From positions 1,468,278-1,532,277 of the forward strand of contig MNCI01021399.1 in the NCBI GenBank assembly GCA_015680685.1: a DNA stretch of 64,000 nt, in the 5' to 3' direction. The position numbers and the translations under genes are program-made. The DNA is from Gnetum montanum (taxonomy: Eukaryota; Streptophyta; Gnetopsida; Gnetales; Gnetaceae). The notes beneath the pieces were generated by a model. The model saw only the letters and a program-made list of their open reading frames with translations, had not been told where the DNA came from and did no database searches. Positions 32,488-42,059 of the stretch are shown piece by piece (the stretch's first letter is position 1; every line of letters starts with the position of its first letter).

Positions 32488-32860
32488 GAGCATTCAACAT
32501 CTCCTGCATACAATCGGTGTGCCTAGGAAGTTAACATACAAAAGTGCCTGTAGGTAGCAACCACACAATAAGAGAATACCCAGTGGATGATAGCAAATCA
32601 AGAGAGAAACCCACCAATATGCATGGAACTAATTGGGGGACCAACTTGCGCCCACGTAGAAAGCATAGATGCACTAGAGCAAGAGTGTCACCAACTTCCA
32701 ACCCTTAATTTGAAACCACCAATTGAGGGAAGTTGGAAACTCTTAGAAAATTCAAATGAGTACTCCGATAGGAGAATACTAGTCTATGTGCAGCTGACCA
32801 AACCTTATCATGAACCTAGAACTGTCTATGCACATAGCACATTTGAGAGAGGATGACCTC
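32488..32860 (+). pseudogene. Protease-RT lead-in of element D, truncated before RT
   Basis: The ORF at 32,587-32,856 includes CMELIGGPTCAHVESIDALE. The element 1 equivalent at 3,180-3,265 can be read as a similar segment (ESLTNAYIEGMDELE) and continues into LELKHLPT and RT. In D the similarity ends soon after, and no RT motif follows. I place the deletion junction near 32,860. Confidence 0.6.
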
Positions 32861-34775
32861 GCTCATTATTTTAGATATCTCCCTTCCAACTCAGTCATGG
32901 GGGAGATGGCTACCTATGCTAATCATTTGAGGCCCTTAGTTTCTTTTTAAATTTTTGTTTTACAAATTTCTTTAACTTTTCTTATTTTTATTTTACAACA
33001 TCGTTTATACTTTTTTATTTCTTTGTGTATTTGATTACTTTGTTTGATTTGTTACTGAATAAGTGTTCTGAAGATGGTATGAACTATATTTTATTGATTG
33101 CTAATGTTTGATTTTTACCTTTAAGTTATGATGTTGATACTAAGGTATGGTTCTTTTGATATAGCAGACAATGAGTCCACTTTATCCATACATCCATAAA
33201 TTTCTATGGTCTCTCTTGGTTGGGAACTGTACACTCCCTTTCTCAATAATAAGAACTATCAATGAATTGGTAACTAGGCATTTCTCAAACTAAGGAAGGA
33301 CTCAAGGGTTGAAAAGGGTGTGACTTCAAGGGGATTTGATGCACTTGTGTTGGCCATTCTCTTGGGTTCTTGGATGTTTTCTTCTTGAGTTTTCTTACCA
33401 TTCTGACGTTGCCACATTATCGGGAAGTTGAGCAAATAAAAATAATAAGTCTTTGCATGGTGTGGTTCTTATGCAAAAACATAAAAAAAAAATAGTAAGA
33501 ATTCAAAGCACACCCCTTAGATGAATAATCATTTGGGCTACAAGCACTGGTTATGAAACTAAAATAAACATGTTTCCTCTACCTAAGGCCCTTGTCGCTT
33601 CCTACTTTCTCCTCTTTCATTTCATCGAAATGGTGGTGGCCCTATGGTGAAGGCATTCTTGTTACTTCAGGTGGATGGATTAGCCAAATGTATTAATGCA
33701 AAGTCATTGGATGTGGTTTTTTTGAGGCTGGATTTGGAAGGAGATCTACTAAGTCACATTAACCATTAATACATAAGGGGCTGTACACCACCTTGTTCTT
33801 GAGATTCTATTCCATTCTCTTCTTTCCATCCTTCTTTCTCCATTTATCACCTCATTACCGATTGTATCAGTAGTCCATATTTTGGTTGATGCATTGTTTT
33901 CTTTTTGGTAAACTCTTGTGGTTAAGACTTTAACTCTTGCTTTCAAATGACATTTCTAGAGCCTACGGACTCTTTGAATGTGGGATTGTCAGGGCATTAC
34001 GGGCATGAGCCTACTTTCGGAAGGACCCACTGACATTCCTATTTGGTGCATCCGTTAATTTCTTTTCTTTAAACATTTCCACAATCACCATCTATTTTGT
34101 TCATCTCCTTCTTTGACATCCATTTTATTGGCATGGCCGTTGTTTCTTTTTCTCCATCTTTCTTATTCCTTATCTTTTTCCATTCTATTGCTACCGAAGG
34201 TTCGCTCTCAGTCATGGGGGTCTTGGTCCAATTTTTTCAATTTTTCTCTTAACCCCTATATCTCAGGTAGTCACCAGTATTATATCTCCAAATTTGTATA
34301 AACCATATCACAACTCAGCCAATGGACCTTACACCGAAGCAAGGTATCAATTTCATTATAATTCATTTATCCTTGCTAATATTAAACTGTGTTATGTGTG
34401 AAAATGGCAATCATACAACAACAAATAAGATCTGGAGGAAACACTTGGAATGGATTGGCGTTGAAGTAGTTATGCAAAGGATAAGATTGATGGCATACTT
34501 ATGGATGGACAACGAAAGGCGAAATCTTGGCATTGGTAGCAGCAGAATTCTTCTTTTCTCTCTCTCTCTTCTCTCTTCTCTCTTTGTTGCCAAATAAGGC
34601 TGGATGTCAATTATGTATAGTGTTCACTCTTGTTGTCATGAACACTAAATTTTTCCATGTATTGTAATGATGATCCGTTCACATGTCACCCATTCACCAT
34701 TAGTATCATTCGAGTCAATAATCCCATACCTTCCCAATATTTTGTAAGGAACTTGAGGACGAGTTTTCATTCAGT
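32861..34775 (+). other. Non-coding 3' region of element D
   Basis: T-rich spacer at 32,940-33,120, then about 1.6 kb with no long frame and no similarity I can see to ORF X of element G. The last 60 bases (CAATAATCCCATACC ... TTGAGGACGAGTTTTCATTCAG) match the corresponding end of element G. A CT-rich microsatellite lies at 34,550-34,583. Confidence 0.6.
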
Positions 34776-34785
34776 CATGGGGGTA
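34776..34785 (+). other. Polypurine tract of element D
   Basis: CATGGGGGTA immediately before the 3' LTR. Element G has GTGGGGGTA at the same place. Confidence 0.75.
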
Positions 34786-35600
34786 TGATGGGACGCGATA
34801 TCGCATGGGCCACGATATCATGTATGCGATATCGTATCTGCCCCTGCGATATCACATACATGATATCGTAGCCCATTGCCTTGTCTATAAATAAGAGGTA
34901 GCTTTCCCTTGTTTCATCATCTAGATTTAGAGCCTTAGTTAAACTCTGGCAATTTTACCATTCCAGAGATAGAATAACTTCTATGTGCCCACAGTAGGAG
35001 TCTCAAGTGAATAGATCTTTATTTGAGCAAATTGTACTTGAGCACATATTTGTGTACGGAAATAAAGATGAACTTTCTGATAAACCTTGCAGCACGTGGA
35101 CTAAGCTAAATAGGAATTAATTAATGCTAAATGTTTAAATGCTTTCTTAGATAATTAATCTCTCTCAACCCTCAACTCCTAGTTAAGTGCATTCAATACG
35201 ACCGCTTCAAGCATGTGTGCTACGCTTAGTAATCCAGTAATGAATAGCATTTGGTAATTCTAGTAGCGTTGCACTAGTTCAAGGTGTGTATGACAAGTGG
35301 GAACAGATACTAATGCTAGGACGATTAAAGCTTAGTTAGTGAAAGTTAGTTATTTAGTCTCTTCACCCTTTCCTCTCTTAGCATAGGTGATAAGAAGATA
35401 AAAGACATAAAAATCATATACCTCAGACTTACTTAACCATACAACCGTGACAATACAAGTAAGTCTAGGAAGACAACGATTGATTAACCTTAAGTGTTCC
35501 ATTAAGGCATGTAAGCACATAGTCCTTGGAGTTTGACCGAATCACGCGTGTAACACTCGTATTCATATGGTTGAGTGTAGGGGTACCTCGCCACTCATCA
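34786..35600 (+). repeat. 3' LTR of element D
   Basis: 815 bp, same ends as the 5' LTR. It contains five GATATC near-palindromes before TATAAATA (34,886-34,893). Visible differences from the 5' LTR are mostly C/T and G/A transitions, plus a short length difference in the palindrome cluster. Confidence 0.95.
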
Positions 35601-35605
35601 ATGGT
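35601..35605. repeat. Right target-site duplication of element D (ATGGT)
   Basis: Identical to 28,535-28,539. Confidence 0.92.
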
Positions 35606-37190
35606 GAAAAATCATTGTTTTAGGCTCAAGGTGGTTGACTACGCTCTCACCCAACTACACTTTCCATGCTTGGTAGCAGGGTGCTTGGTGGCAAGCATAG
35701 TCTTGGATTGGTGAATCATTAATGACCCTGGGAGAGTATATAAGCTCAATTTTACTATGATAAATTCTTCATTTTTTTCCTTTAATTGCAATGTCAAGAG
35801 TGTAGTCTTGCTATTGTGTCTATTTTTACTACTAGTTGAGATTGTAGTTGTGAAAAAAGATGATGCACCAAAGTGCATGCCTTCACTTGGGGTTGATGAT
35901 TGTCATTGAATGGGAGAGGGCACTAAGCCACCTACCACAAGCATGTGTTGATGAGAGGAGGTCATCTACATTGGCTAGGTACACTGAATACACTCTTCCT
36001 TTGTCTATATTTCATTTCTTATTTATTTTTGCAAGGGTTTGGAAAGTGTAGTCTCACAGCATTGCCTATGCATCTTGCTATGGTGGTGGCTATTGCAATC
36101 GTGTGTTGTTTCTAGTATGGCATGATGTCAGGGAGATTTTCTACCTTTGTTGGGGTTTTGGGCACTAGTTGGGCTATGGATTTAGTGTTGGAGGAGGGAG
36201 GTTGAAGAGTAGATAGGGGTTTTCATTTTTTTTCTTCTAGGTCAGGGTGGGTTTTGGGGTCCTATAGACTATGCTCTATGACACAATTGCAAGAGGGGGG
36301 TACTACCACTAACATTGATGTTGGGGTTTGGTGGAAATGGGAGATGATAGGGCCAACATGACAAGGGGCAAGGTGGGAATTCATCTCTATGTTTCCCTTT
36401 TGGTTTTNGGGAGATGTTAGGGCCAACATGACAAGGGGCAATGTGGGAATTCATCTCTATGTCCCCTTTTTGGTTTGCATAGGGACAACCCTATGGACTA
36501 TGCTCTAAGCTATAGGCAAAGGGCTACTAGCATCATTGGTGCAATTCACAATTTTGTGGGCTATGCCTACCATCATGGGAAACATTGCTATGCATTACTT
36601 CTACCTTTTGATTGGCTGTCACCTTACTCTCATGCATGTAAGGGTTTCAACACTATAGGATTATGCTCTAAGGGTTTTGGGCATCTTCCTGATGTTTTCT
36701 ACCTATGTTGGGGGTTGTGGTGAATTGCACCTTGGGTGACGATGGTGAGAAAATGGATAGGGCCATGGTAGGACCTAGTAGTATTGGCAGGTATGATGTT
36801 GTGTGGAGACTATGCTCTCCATGGTTGTAGCTAAGACTACGCTCTCCACTTGTTGAGACCATAGTTACTGGGTTGATGCCAAGTGTTCACACAAATTTCT
36901 ATCACTTTGGGACTATGCTCTCCACGTTCTAAAGCATAGTTGGGGTAGTCCAAAGTTAGTTAAAATTTTGTTAGTTATGTGCAATGCTAAATTTGCAAAA
37001 AATGTGTTGTACCCTAGTGAGTGCTAGCCACATCGAATAAGTTAATCAATGTCCTACACCCACAGGGCCCCATGGGTGTATTGTCAAAATTCTGTACTTT
37101 GCTAATTTAAATTAGTAGTTTATTGTATGTATGAAAAAATTTGCATCTATGTGTGTATACTAACACTTTGCTTGTTGCTTGATGACTATA
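35606..37190 (+). promoter_or_regulatory. Plus-strand promoter-like or LTR-like region (F) upstream of the FCP1-like pseudogene
   Basis: A TATATAAG box at about 35,733-35,742 is preceded by CTACGCTCTCACCC and ACTACACTTTCC words typical of U3 in the Tat-family LTRs here. Similar words recur at 36,240-36,930. The start of this unit may lie left of element D (about 28,430). No matching second LTR was found, so it could be an old LTR or a promoter of the downstream gene. It contains the 70-bp duplication with an N at 36,408 and, at 37,056-37,079, a near-palindrome ACACCCA..GGGCCC..TGGGTGT. Confidence 0.35.
36339..36476. repeat. 70-bp tandem duplication separated by one N
   Basis: GGGAGATG(A/T)TAGGGCCAACA and the following 50 bases occur twice, at 36,339-36,407 and 36,409-36,476, with a single N at 36,408 exactly at the join. 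The copies differ at a few bases. An unresolved overlap of two contig ends is the simplest reading. Confidence 0.7.
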
Positions 37191-39260
37191 GGGTGTTGTT
37201 AAAGCCCATTCTGATTGTGGTTGAGCTCATGGGCACCATGTGTTGCATGAGCAAACCCATCCCCAACACACTTGTGCAAATATGTAAGTGAATTATCAGG
37301 TGGTGTGGTTCCAACCAAGAGCTTAGGAGTTCTTGGAGTACCTATTATAACAATTTAGTGTGATCATTTGGTCACACTTGGTGATTGAGGCTACTAGTGC
37401 TATCACTGAGATGTGGCTACTTGGGGTTAACTGGAACATTTTGATGTTTATCTTGGATGAGTTTGCTACCAACGTTGGGACAAGAGGCTTAGGCAGAGGT
37501 CCCAAGGATGTTCATTAGCTATCCAGAGTATGGTGCATGATAGGGCTTGCTTGTTACAACAAGAGAAACATATTTTTTGTTGTGCAATAGTTGCATGCTC
37601 TATTCCAGAACCTACCTGGAACCATCTACTGAGTCAGAGGGTAAGTGCTTCTATGGCTTTTGTAGTGTTTTATGCTACTTTCTCGTGTTAAATAATTGAT
37701 GGTTCTATGGTTGATGCTAGGTTTAAAGTTGATGAAGATGGCCTCCATGATGATCCAAATGCTCTAGCCTTAACTTGCACTACCTTAGAGGTATTCTCAT
37801 CTAGAACAAATGTTTAGGTAGCTATGATTACGTACTTGGGGCATGATCTAGAGACCTGCATCTCTTAACACCCAAGGACATGTGAGTGATGCAAGATCCA
37901 TGGATGGTAAGATGAGGAGTGGGTTGTTGGTGAGATCAACAGTGAGGAGGTGTCTATAGAATCACCCTTGTCTTATACCTCATTTGTGCCACATGTGTAT
38001 CTATGGTTTTTGCTCATGTGCTTGTGTATATGCCCTTTAGTTTGTCTTATTTGCATGATGAAGTGCTAATGTTATTTTGCTTCATATTGCAGCAATGGTT
38101 GCCTCAACCGAGGTGATGGTGGTCATCACAGGTCACATATAAACCACCCTTATCATGAAATATGGGGATGTAGAGGGTGTGTAGCACTGGCTATGCCACA
38201 AAGCACCAAAGGTATTGATGGCTTAGCTCATGCATGATGGGTTAGTGGACCTATTCTTAGCCCATAGCCCAAGTGTCCTGGTGGTGAAGAACAAGTCCAC
38301 TAACCCAAGTGGACCTGAGGGCTTACTAGGTAATCTACTTTTGTTACCATTTTTCTACCCTTGTTTACTCTTCTACCTTGAGCTATATTAGGCCATGTGC
38401 TAATTGCATCATTGTATTATAGCTAGTATTTCTACATCAACCTACTGCATGGAGCCATGAGTAAAGATGCCTATTAAATTTGCTTTAATGGAAGGTGTTT
38501 TTGAGGACATGGTGGACTGCTTGTGACAAGAAGACCTAGAATTAGGTATGTGCGCAGTGCTATCCTACTTAGTCCTTAAATGCTTAGTTTTTAGCTGAGA
38601 TTGGTTAGTTGTTACGTGCCTACAGGTCCTAAGCTACAATGGGATCCAAGCAAAGTGAAAGAGGTGGTCACTTTGCATGACCTTCCTCCTAAGGTTGATC
38701 AAGTGCCTCGTCATATGTATGAGACATCTAACAAGTGTGCCCTTTCCTATGACAAGTTGTTATGGGTCTATAGGCACTCAAATTAACACTTGTGGAAACC
38801 GGTGCATGAATTGTAAGAGAAGATGGCTAACTAGAATGAGAAGATCAAGGATCTTCAATCCATGTATGACTTCATAGTAACTAGATCATGGAGAGATGAC
38901 ACTTGGCACACCTATGAGATTGAGTATGCTAGGTATTGGACCACACTCAAAGGTAAGAATGAGGCAACATAGGAGATGATAGAGTAGTAACTCTAGATGG
39001 ACTTGCTTGCTTAGGAAAACTAGGACTAGAAGAACTATAGCGCAAAGGTTTATAGGTGGGGACAAATGCAGAAAAATCATAAGCATCAATACAAGTGGGA
39101 GCATGACACATACCTATAGTGGTACAAGGAAGAGTATACTAAACATTGACACCTTGAAATATTTCTTAAGGTGAATAATAGGAAGTAGGCGTATGACATG
39201 TTTGTGCAGCATACGATCGTGAGTGACTCTCCTATGAGGCAAATCATCACCTTCTTTGGA
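37191..39260 (+). pseudogene. Decayed intron-containing gene with an FCP1/NIF-like phosphatase domain and coiled-coil tail
   Basis: Exon 37,191-37,640 follows a GACTATAG acceptor. It reads in one frame apart from TGA/TAA/TAG codons that mostly fit former CGA, CAA or CAG. It contains EFLEYLL, FSVIIWSHLVIEA, ILDEFATNVG, GPKDVH, LSRVW and ALFQNLPGTIY, in the order of the FCP1/NIF domain of plant CTD-phosphatase-like proteins (EFL, F-x-V-x-WSS, KPLxxLxxxW, NPPxT). The second acidic DD motif appears as VQ, so it would be inactive. An intron with GTAAGTGC and ATGCTAG borders lies at 37,641-37,719. Further exon-like pieces: 37,720-37,795, 38,094-38,333 (after ATTGCAG), and 38,627-39,260 (WDPSK, LSYDKLLWVY, then a Trp/Gln-rich probable coiled coil). 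No DxDx(T/V) exon found. Confidence 0.45.
37641..37719 (+). other. Candidate intron in the FCP1/NIF-like pseudogene
   Basis: 79 bases with GGGTAAGTGC at the donor and GATGCTAG at the acceptor, T-rich in between. Reading frames with family-like residues lie on both sides. Short GT-AG introns of this size are normal in plants. Confidence 0.5.
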
Positions 39261-39530
39261 GAGGCCTCTTTTGCCACATTTTTCATGGAGCCACATTTTG
39301 CTATATTTTTGCTATTTAATGCCATTGATGATATATTATGGCTATGTATTGCTATTGATGCTATATTTTGTTTTGCATGACTATTTGCTAAGTGTAATGT
39401 GAAAATTTTATGGCTATATGATGATTTTATTGCATTTTTCCATGATTATACTTATAATGCAACTTATGCTAACATACCTAAGTGATGAATTAATGTGAAA
39501 AATATGTGTTACACTAGCCTAAAGTTATAA
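39261..39530. other. T-rich stretch between pseudogene and element C
   Basis: Repeated TATTGCTAT/TGATGATAT words at 39,300-39,480. No gene or element edge recognised. Confidence 0.35.
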
Positions 39531-39539
39531 AATGATAGT

Positions 39540-39880
39540 AATACTGGGCCATTACAAACCATAGCGAGTCTAGGCCATTGCAAGCCATAGCGAGTGTTGT
39601 CAATTCAAAGCCTTGATAGGCTTCATGCTAGTTTAAGGCCATAGTGAGAGGCCTGATGCTAGTTTTAGGCCATTTTGGTCTATGTGTTGCTAGTTTAAGG
39701 CCATAGTGGGCCATTTTTATGGGGTTAAAGGAAATATGATTTACCAATTTTAGGCCATAGTGGCCCATGGATCATCTAGTTTAAGGCCATTGCTAGCAAG
39801 GTTGTAGAACCATTTCAGGCTGCATCAATAGTTTAAGGCCATTTTAGGCCACAATGATAGTTTAAGGCCATCTTGGGCCA
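39540..39880. repeat. Minisatellite in 3' UTR of element C
   Basis: About nine imperfect units of 30-45 bases built on CTAGTTTAAGGCCATAGTGGGCCA. It shares the CTAGTTTAA core with arrays in elements A and B but has the GGCCATAGT variant. It lies at the place equivalent to 16,555-16,835. Confidence 0.75.
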
Positions 39881-40186
39881 CATATTGCTATCTCTTCTTT
39901 TTGTGATTTTTTCTTTTATGATTTTTATGCATTTTTGATGTTTTTCATGCATTAAAGTAATAATTACGGAAGTGTAAACTAAGTGAGAAAATGCATAAAT
40001 GAAGCAAATAAATGCATAAACTAAGCAAACTGATGTGTAATTTGAGCAATCAAGCTAAATGCAAGTAACATGATACAATGCTAATCTACTATGAAACAAA
40101 TGCAACAGAAGTAAAAAGTAAAATACAGGGTGTGCAAATGCGAGTAGTAGGTAAGCACCTAATACATTTTGTACTAAGTGGATACC

Positions 40187-40538
40187 TTAGTTGCACAATT
40201 GCTTCCTAACTCGATGTGGGTTAGGAGGCATGTAGGGTTTGAATTGCATTATTTGGTAATCCCCTTGACCTTTGCTTGCTATGCCAAAGGGAAAATTTTC
40301 CCAAAGGGCATCCTCTGGGAGGTTACTAGCTTCTACTACTCTTTTGGTTATATCTACTTCATGTGTCTCATTATTTGCCACAAGTGTGTCATTAGGAAAC
40401 TCAACCTCTGATCCTTGCTCCATGTCTACATTGTTGATGGCTAAGGGGGTAACATTATCATCATGGATGATAACTTTTCCACCTTCATATGGGAGGTGAA
40501 TCTCTTGATGAATTGAAGAGGATATGGCTTATAATTGA
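40187..40538 (-). pseudogene. Protease C-terminus and linker of element C
   Basis: On the minus strand, MEQGSEVEFPNDTLVANNET (40,423 onward) is followed by VVEASNLPEDALWENFPFG and MPPNPHRVRKQL, parallel to 22,240-22,420 of element B. Upstream of it, next to the solo LTR, SSIHQEIHLPYEGGKVIIHDD can be read at about 40,440-40,530, again as in B. This is the 3' half of a protease split by the LTR insertion. After the linker the reading enters 3' UTR, not RT. Confidence 0.75.
40534..40538. repeat. Left flank of solo LTR (ATTGA, degraded duplication)
   Basis: ATTGA here and ATTGG at 41,526-41,530 differ by one transition. Joining the flanks restores the collinearity with element B. Confidence 0.75.
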
Positions 40539-41525
40539 TGATGAGTGATGAGTTACCCCTACACTCAACCATATGAAACGAGCGTAGCACGCGCGATTTG
40601 GTCGAACTCCACAGACTAGGTGCCTACATGCCCCATGGAACACTTGGGGTTAATCATTCGTTGTCTTCCCAGACTTACTTGTAGTTATGATGGTGTATGG
40701 TTAAGTAAGTCCGAGGTATATGATTTTTATAGTCTTTTATGTTTTATCTCCTATGCTATCGAGGTGAAGGGTTGAAGAAACTAACTAACTCTAACTAATG
40801 AACTAAGTCTAAATTACCTAGCATCAGCATCCATTTCCACTTATTGTACACACCTTGAATTGATGCAATTGCGGCTACCAAACGCTAATCATTGCTGGGA
40901 TCACCATGCGTAACACACGTGCTCGAAGTGGTTGTACTGAGGTACCTAACTAGGAGGAAAGGGTTGAGAGAGTCTAATCTAGCCTAATTGTGATGAGCAG
41001 CTGATTCCTTGACTAACCATACACATCTTTGTGCATGACTACCACTGGGATTACCAAGTGCAGATCCTGGATACACCACTAGGTTACCAAGTAGTCACAC
41101 TAGATGCTCGTAATCAAGTCGTACTCATACCGCGTTATGATGAGCAGCCGATTTCTTGACTATCCGTACACATCCTTAGATGCTCGTAATCAAGTCATAC
41201 TCATTCCACATTACTAAGAGAAAGCAAGAAATAACATTAAATAAAATCCTATTCCATGCACTGCAAGGTTTATCCAGGAAGTTCATCTTTATTATTGTAC
41301 ACAACTTTTGTTCAGATACAATATTGCTTGAATAAAGATCCGTTCACTTTAGGACTCCTACTACGGGCACATGGAAAATATTCTATCTCTGGAGTGATCA
41401 AACTACCAGAGTTTCCCTACTTCTAGCCTAGGATGAGAAAACAAGGGAGAGCTGCCTCTTATTTATAGACTTGGCGGCGGACTATGATATCGCATACGTG
41501 ATATCACATGTATCGTGTCTCATCA
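40539..41525 (-). repeat. Solo LTR of the D/G (Athila) family inserted in element C protease
   Basis: 987 bp, TGATGAGTGATGAG...TGTCTCATCA in plus orientation, so the LTR is on the minus strand. It has the family landmarks CCCCTACACTCAACCATATG, GTCTTCCCAGACTTACTT and CTTATTTATAGAC, plus GATATC palindromes (two intact near 41,487-41,510). No internal element sequence is attached. Near-perfect ATTG(A/G) flanks show it is a recombination remnant, not a truncated end. A small internal duplication (GATGAGCAGCCGATT..., 40,990-41,190) makes it longer than its relatives. Confidence 0.9.
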
Positions 41526-41921
41526 ATTGGGCTAGCCGAGGTCTACCCAATATCAAGTTGAAGCCCAACAATCTTCTATGAAAATGAACTTGACAATGGT
41601 GAGAAATTGCTTCCCTACTACAAACACTATAGTAATAGTGCCCCTGACAATGATGCATAACCCATTGAAGGATTTCAAGCATGTAGTTTTAGTTAGCCTG
41701 ATTTGATCTATGAGGCCTAGCTTATCCACAACAGTGTATGATATTATGTTCATTATTACTCCATCATCGATGTGCACTCTATAGATAATGCATTGCCCAA
41801 TGCATATAGTAATAAACATAGGAGTTGTTATGACCTCATCCTTCTTGAGAATAACCTTGATTACTTCATCGTGAAATGTTAGGGGCATTGAACTCAATTC
41901 TTGTGGTGTAGGGGGCAACAC
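41526..41921 (-). pseudogene. Protease of element C, N-terminal part
   Basis: The minus-strand ORF from 41,921 contains PMFITICIGQCIIYRVHIDD and GVIMNIISYTVVDKLGL. This is the Tat retropepsin catalytic region with DDG in place of DGG, as in element B. LTKTTCLKSFNG and, in a shifted frame, LGFNLILGRPRLAQ follow (ILGRPWL motif, Trp to Arg). It stops where the solo LTR is inserted and continues at 40,538. Confidence 0.8.
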
Positions 41922-42059
41922 ACTACATGGATGGAGGTCTCATCTATAGGGATGTCATTTATAATAGGGATGGAGGTCAACATCCACACTAGTGCTTTGT
42001 GATGGGCAGATGAAGTCATGATTAGGTCATAAAATCTTAATGTTGTATTTTTCTATTTA

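Larger units (their letters stand above)
28540..35600 (+). mobile_element. Complete Athila-like element D, gag-protease only
   Basis: 7,061 bp. 5' LTR 28,540-29,340, PBS, gag, protease, short pol lead-in, about 1.9 kb non-coding, PPT, 3' LTR 34,786-35,600, flanked by ATGGT on both sides. RT, RNase H and integrase are absent: after the protease the reading reaches the segment equivalent to the Athila protease-RT linker and stops near 32,860. The LTR ends are TGATG...CATCA. Non-autonomous but structurally complete, and the best-bounded element in the window. Confidence 0.95.

Noticed and set aside
34322-34597. ORFs on both strands near a CT microsatellite
   Set aside because: They lie in the non-coding 3' part of element D. 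Low complexity keeps both strands open.
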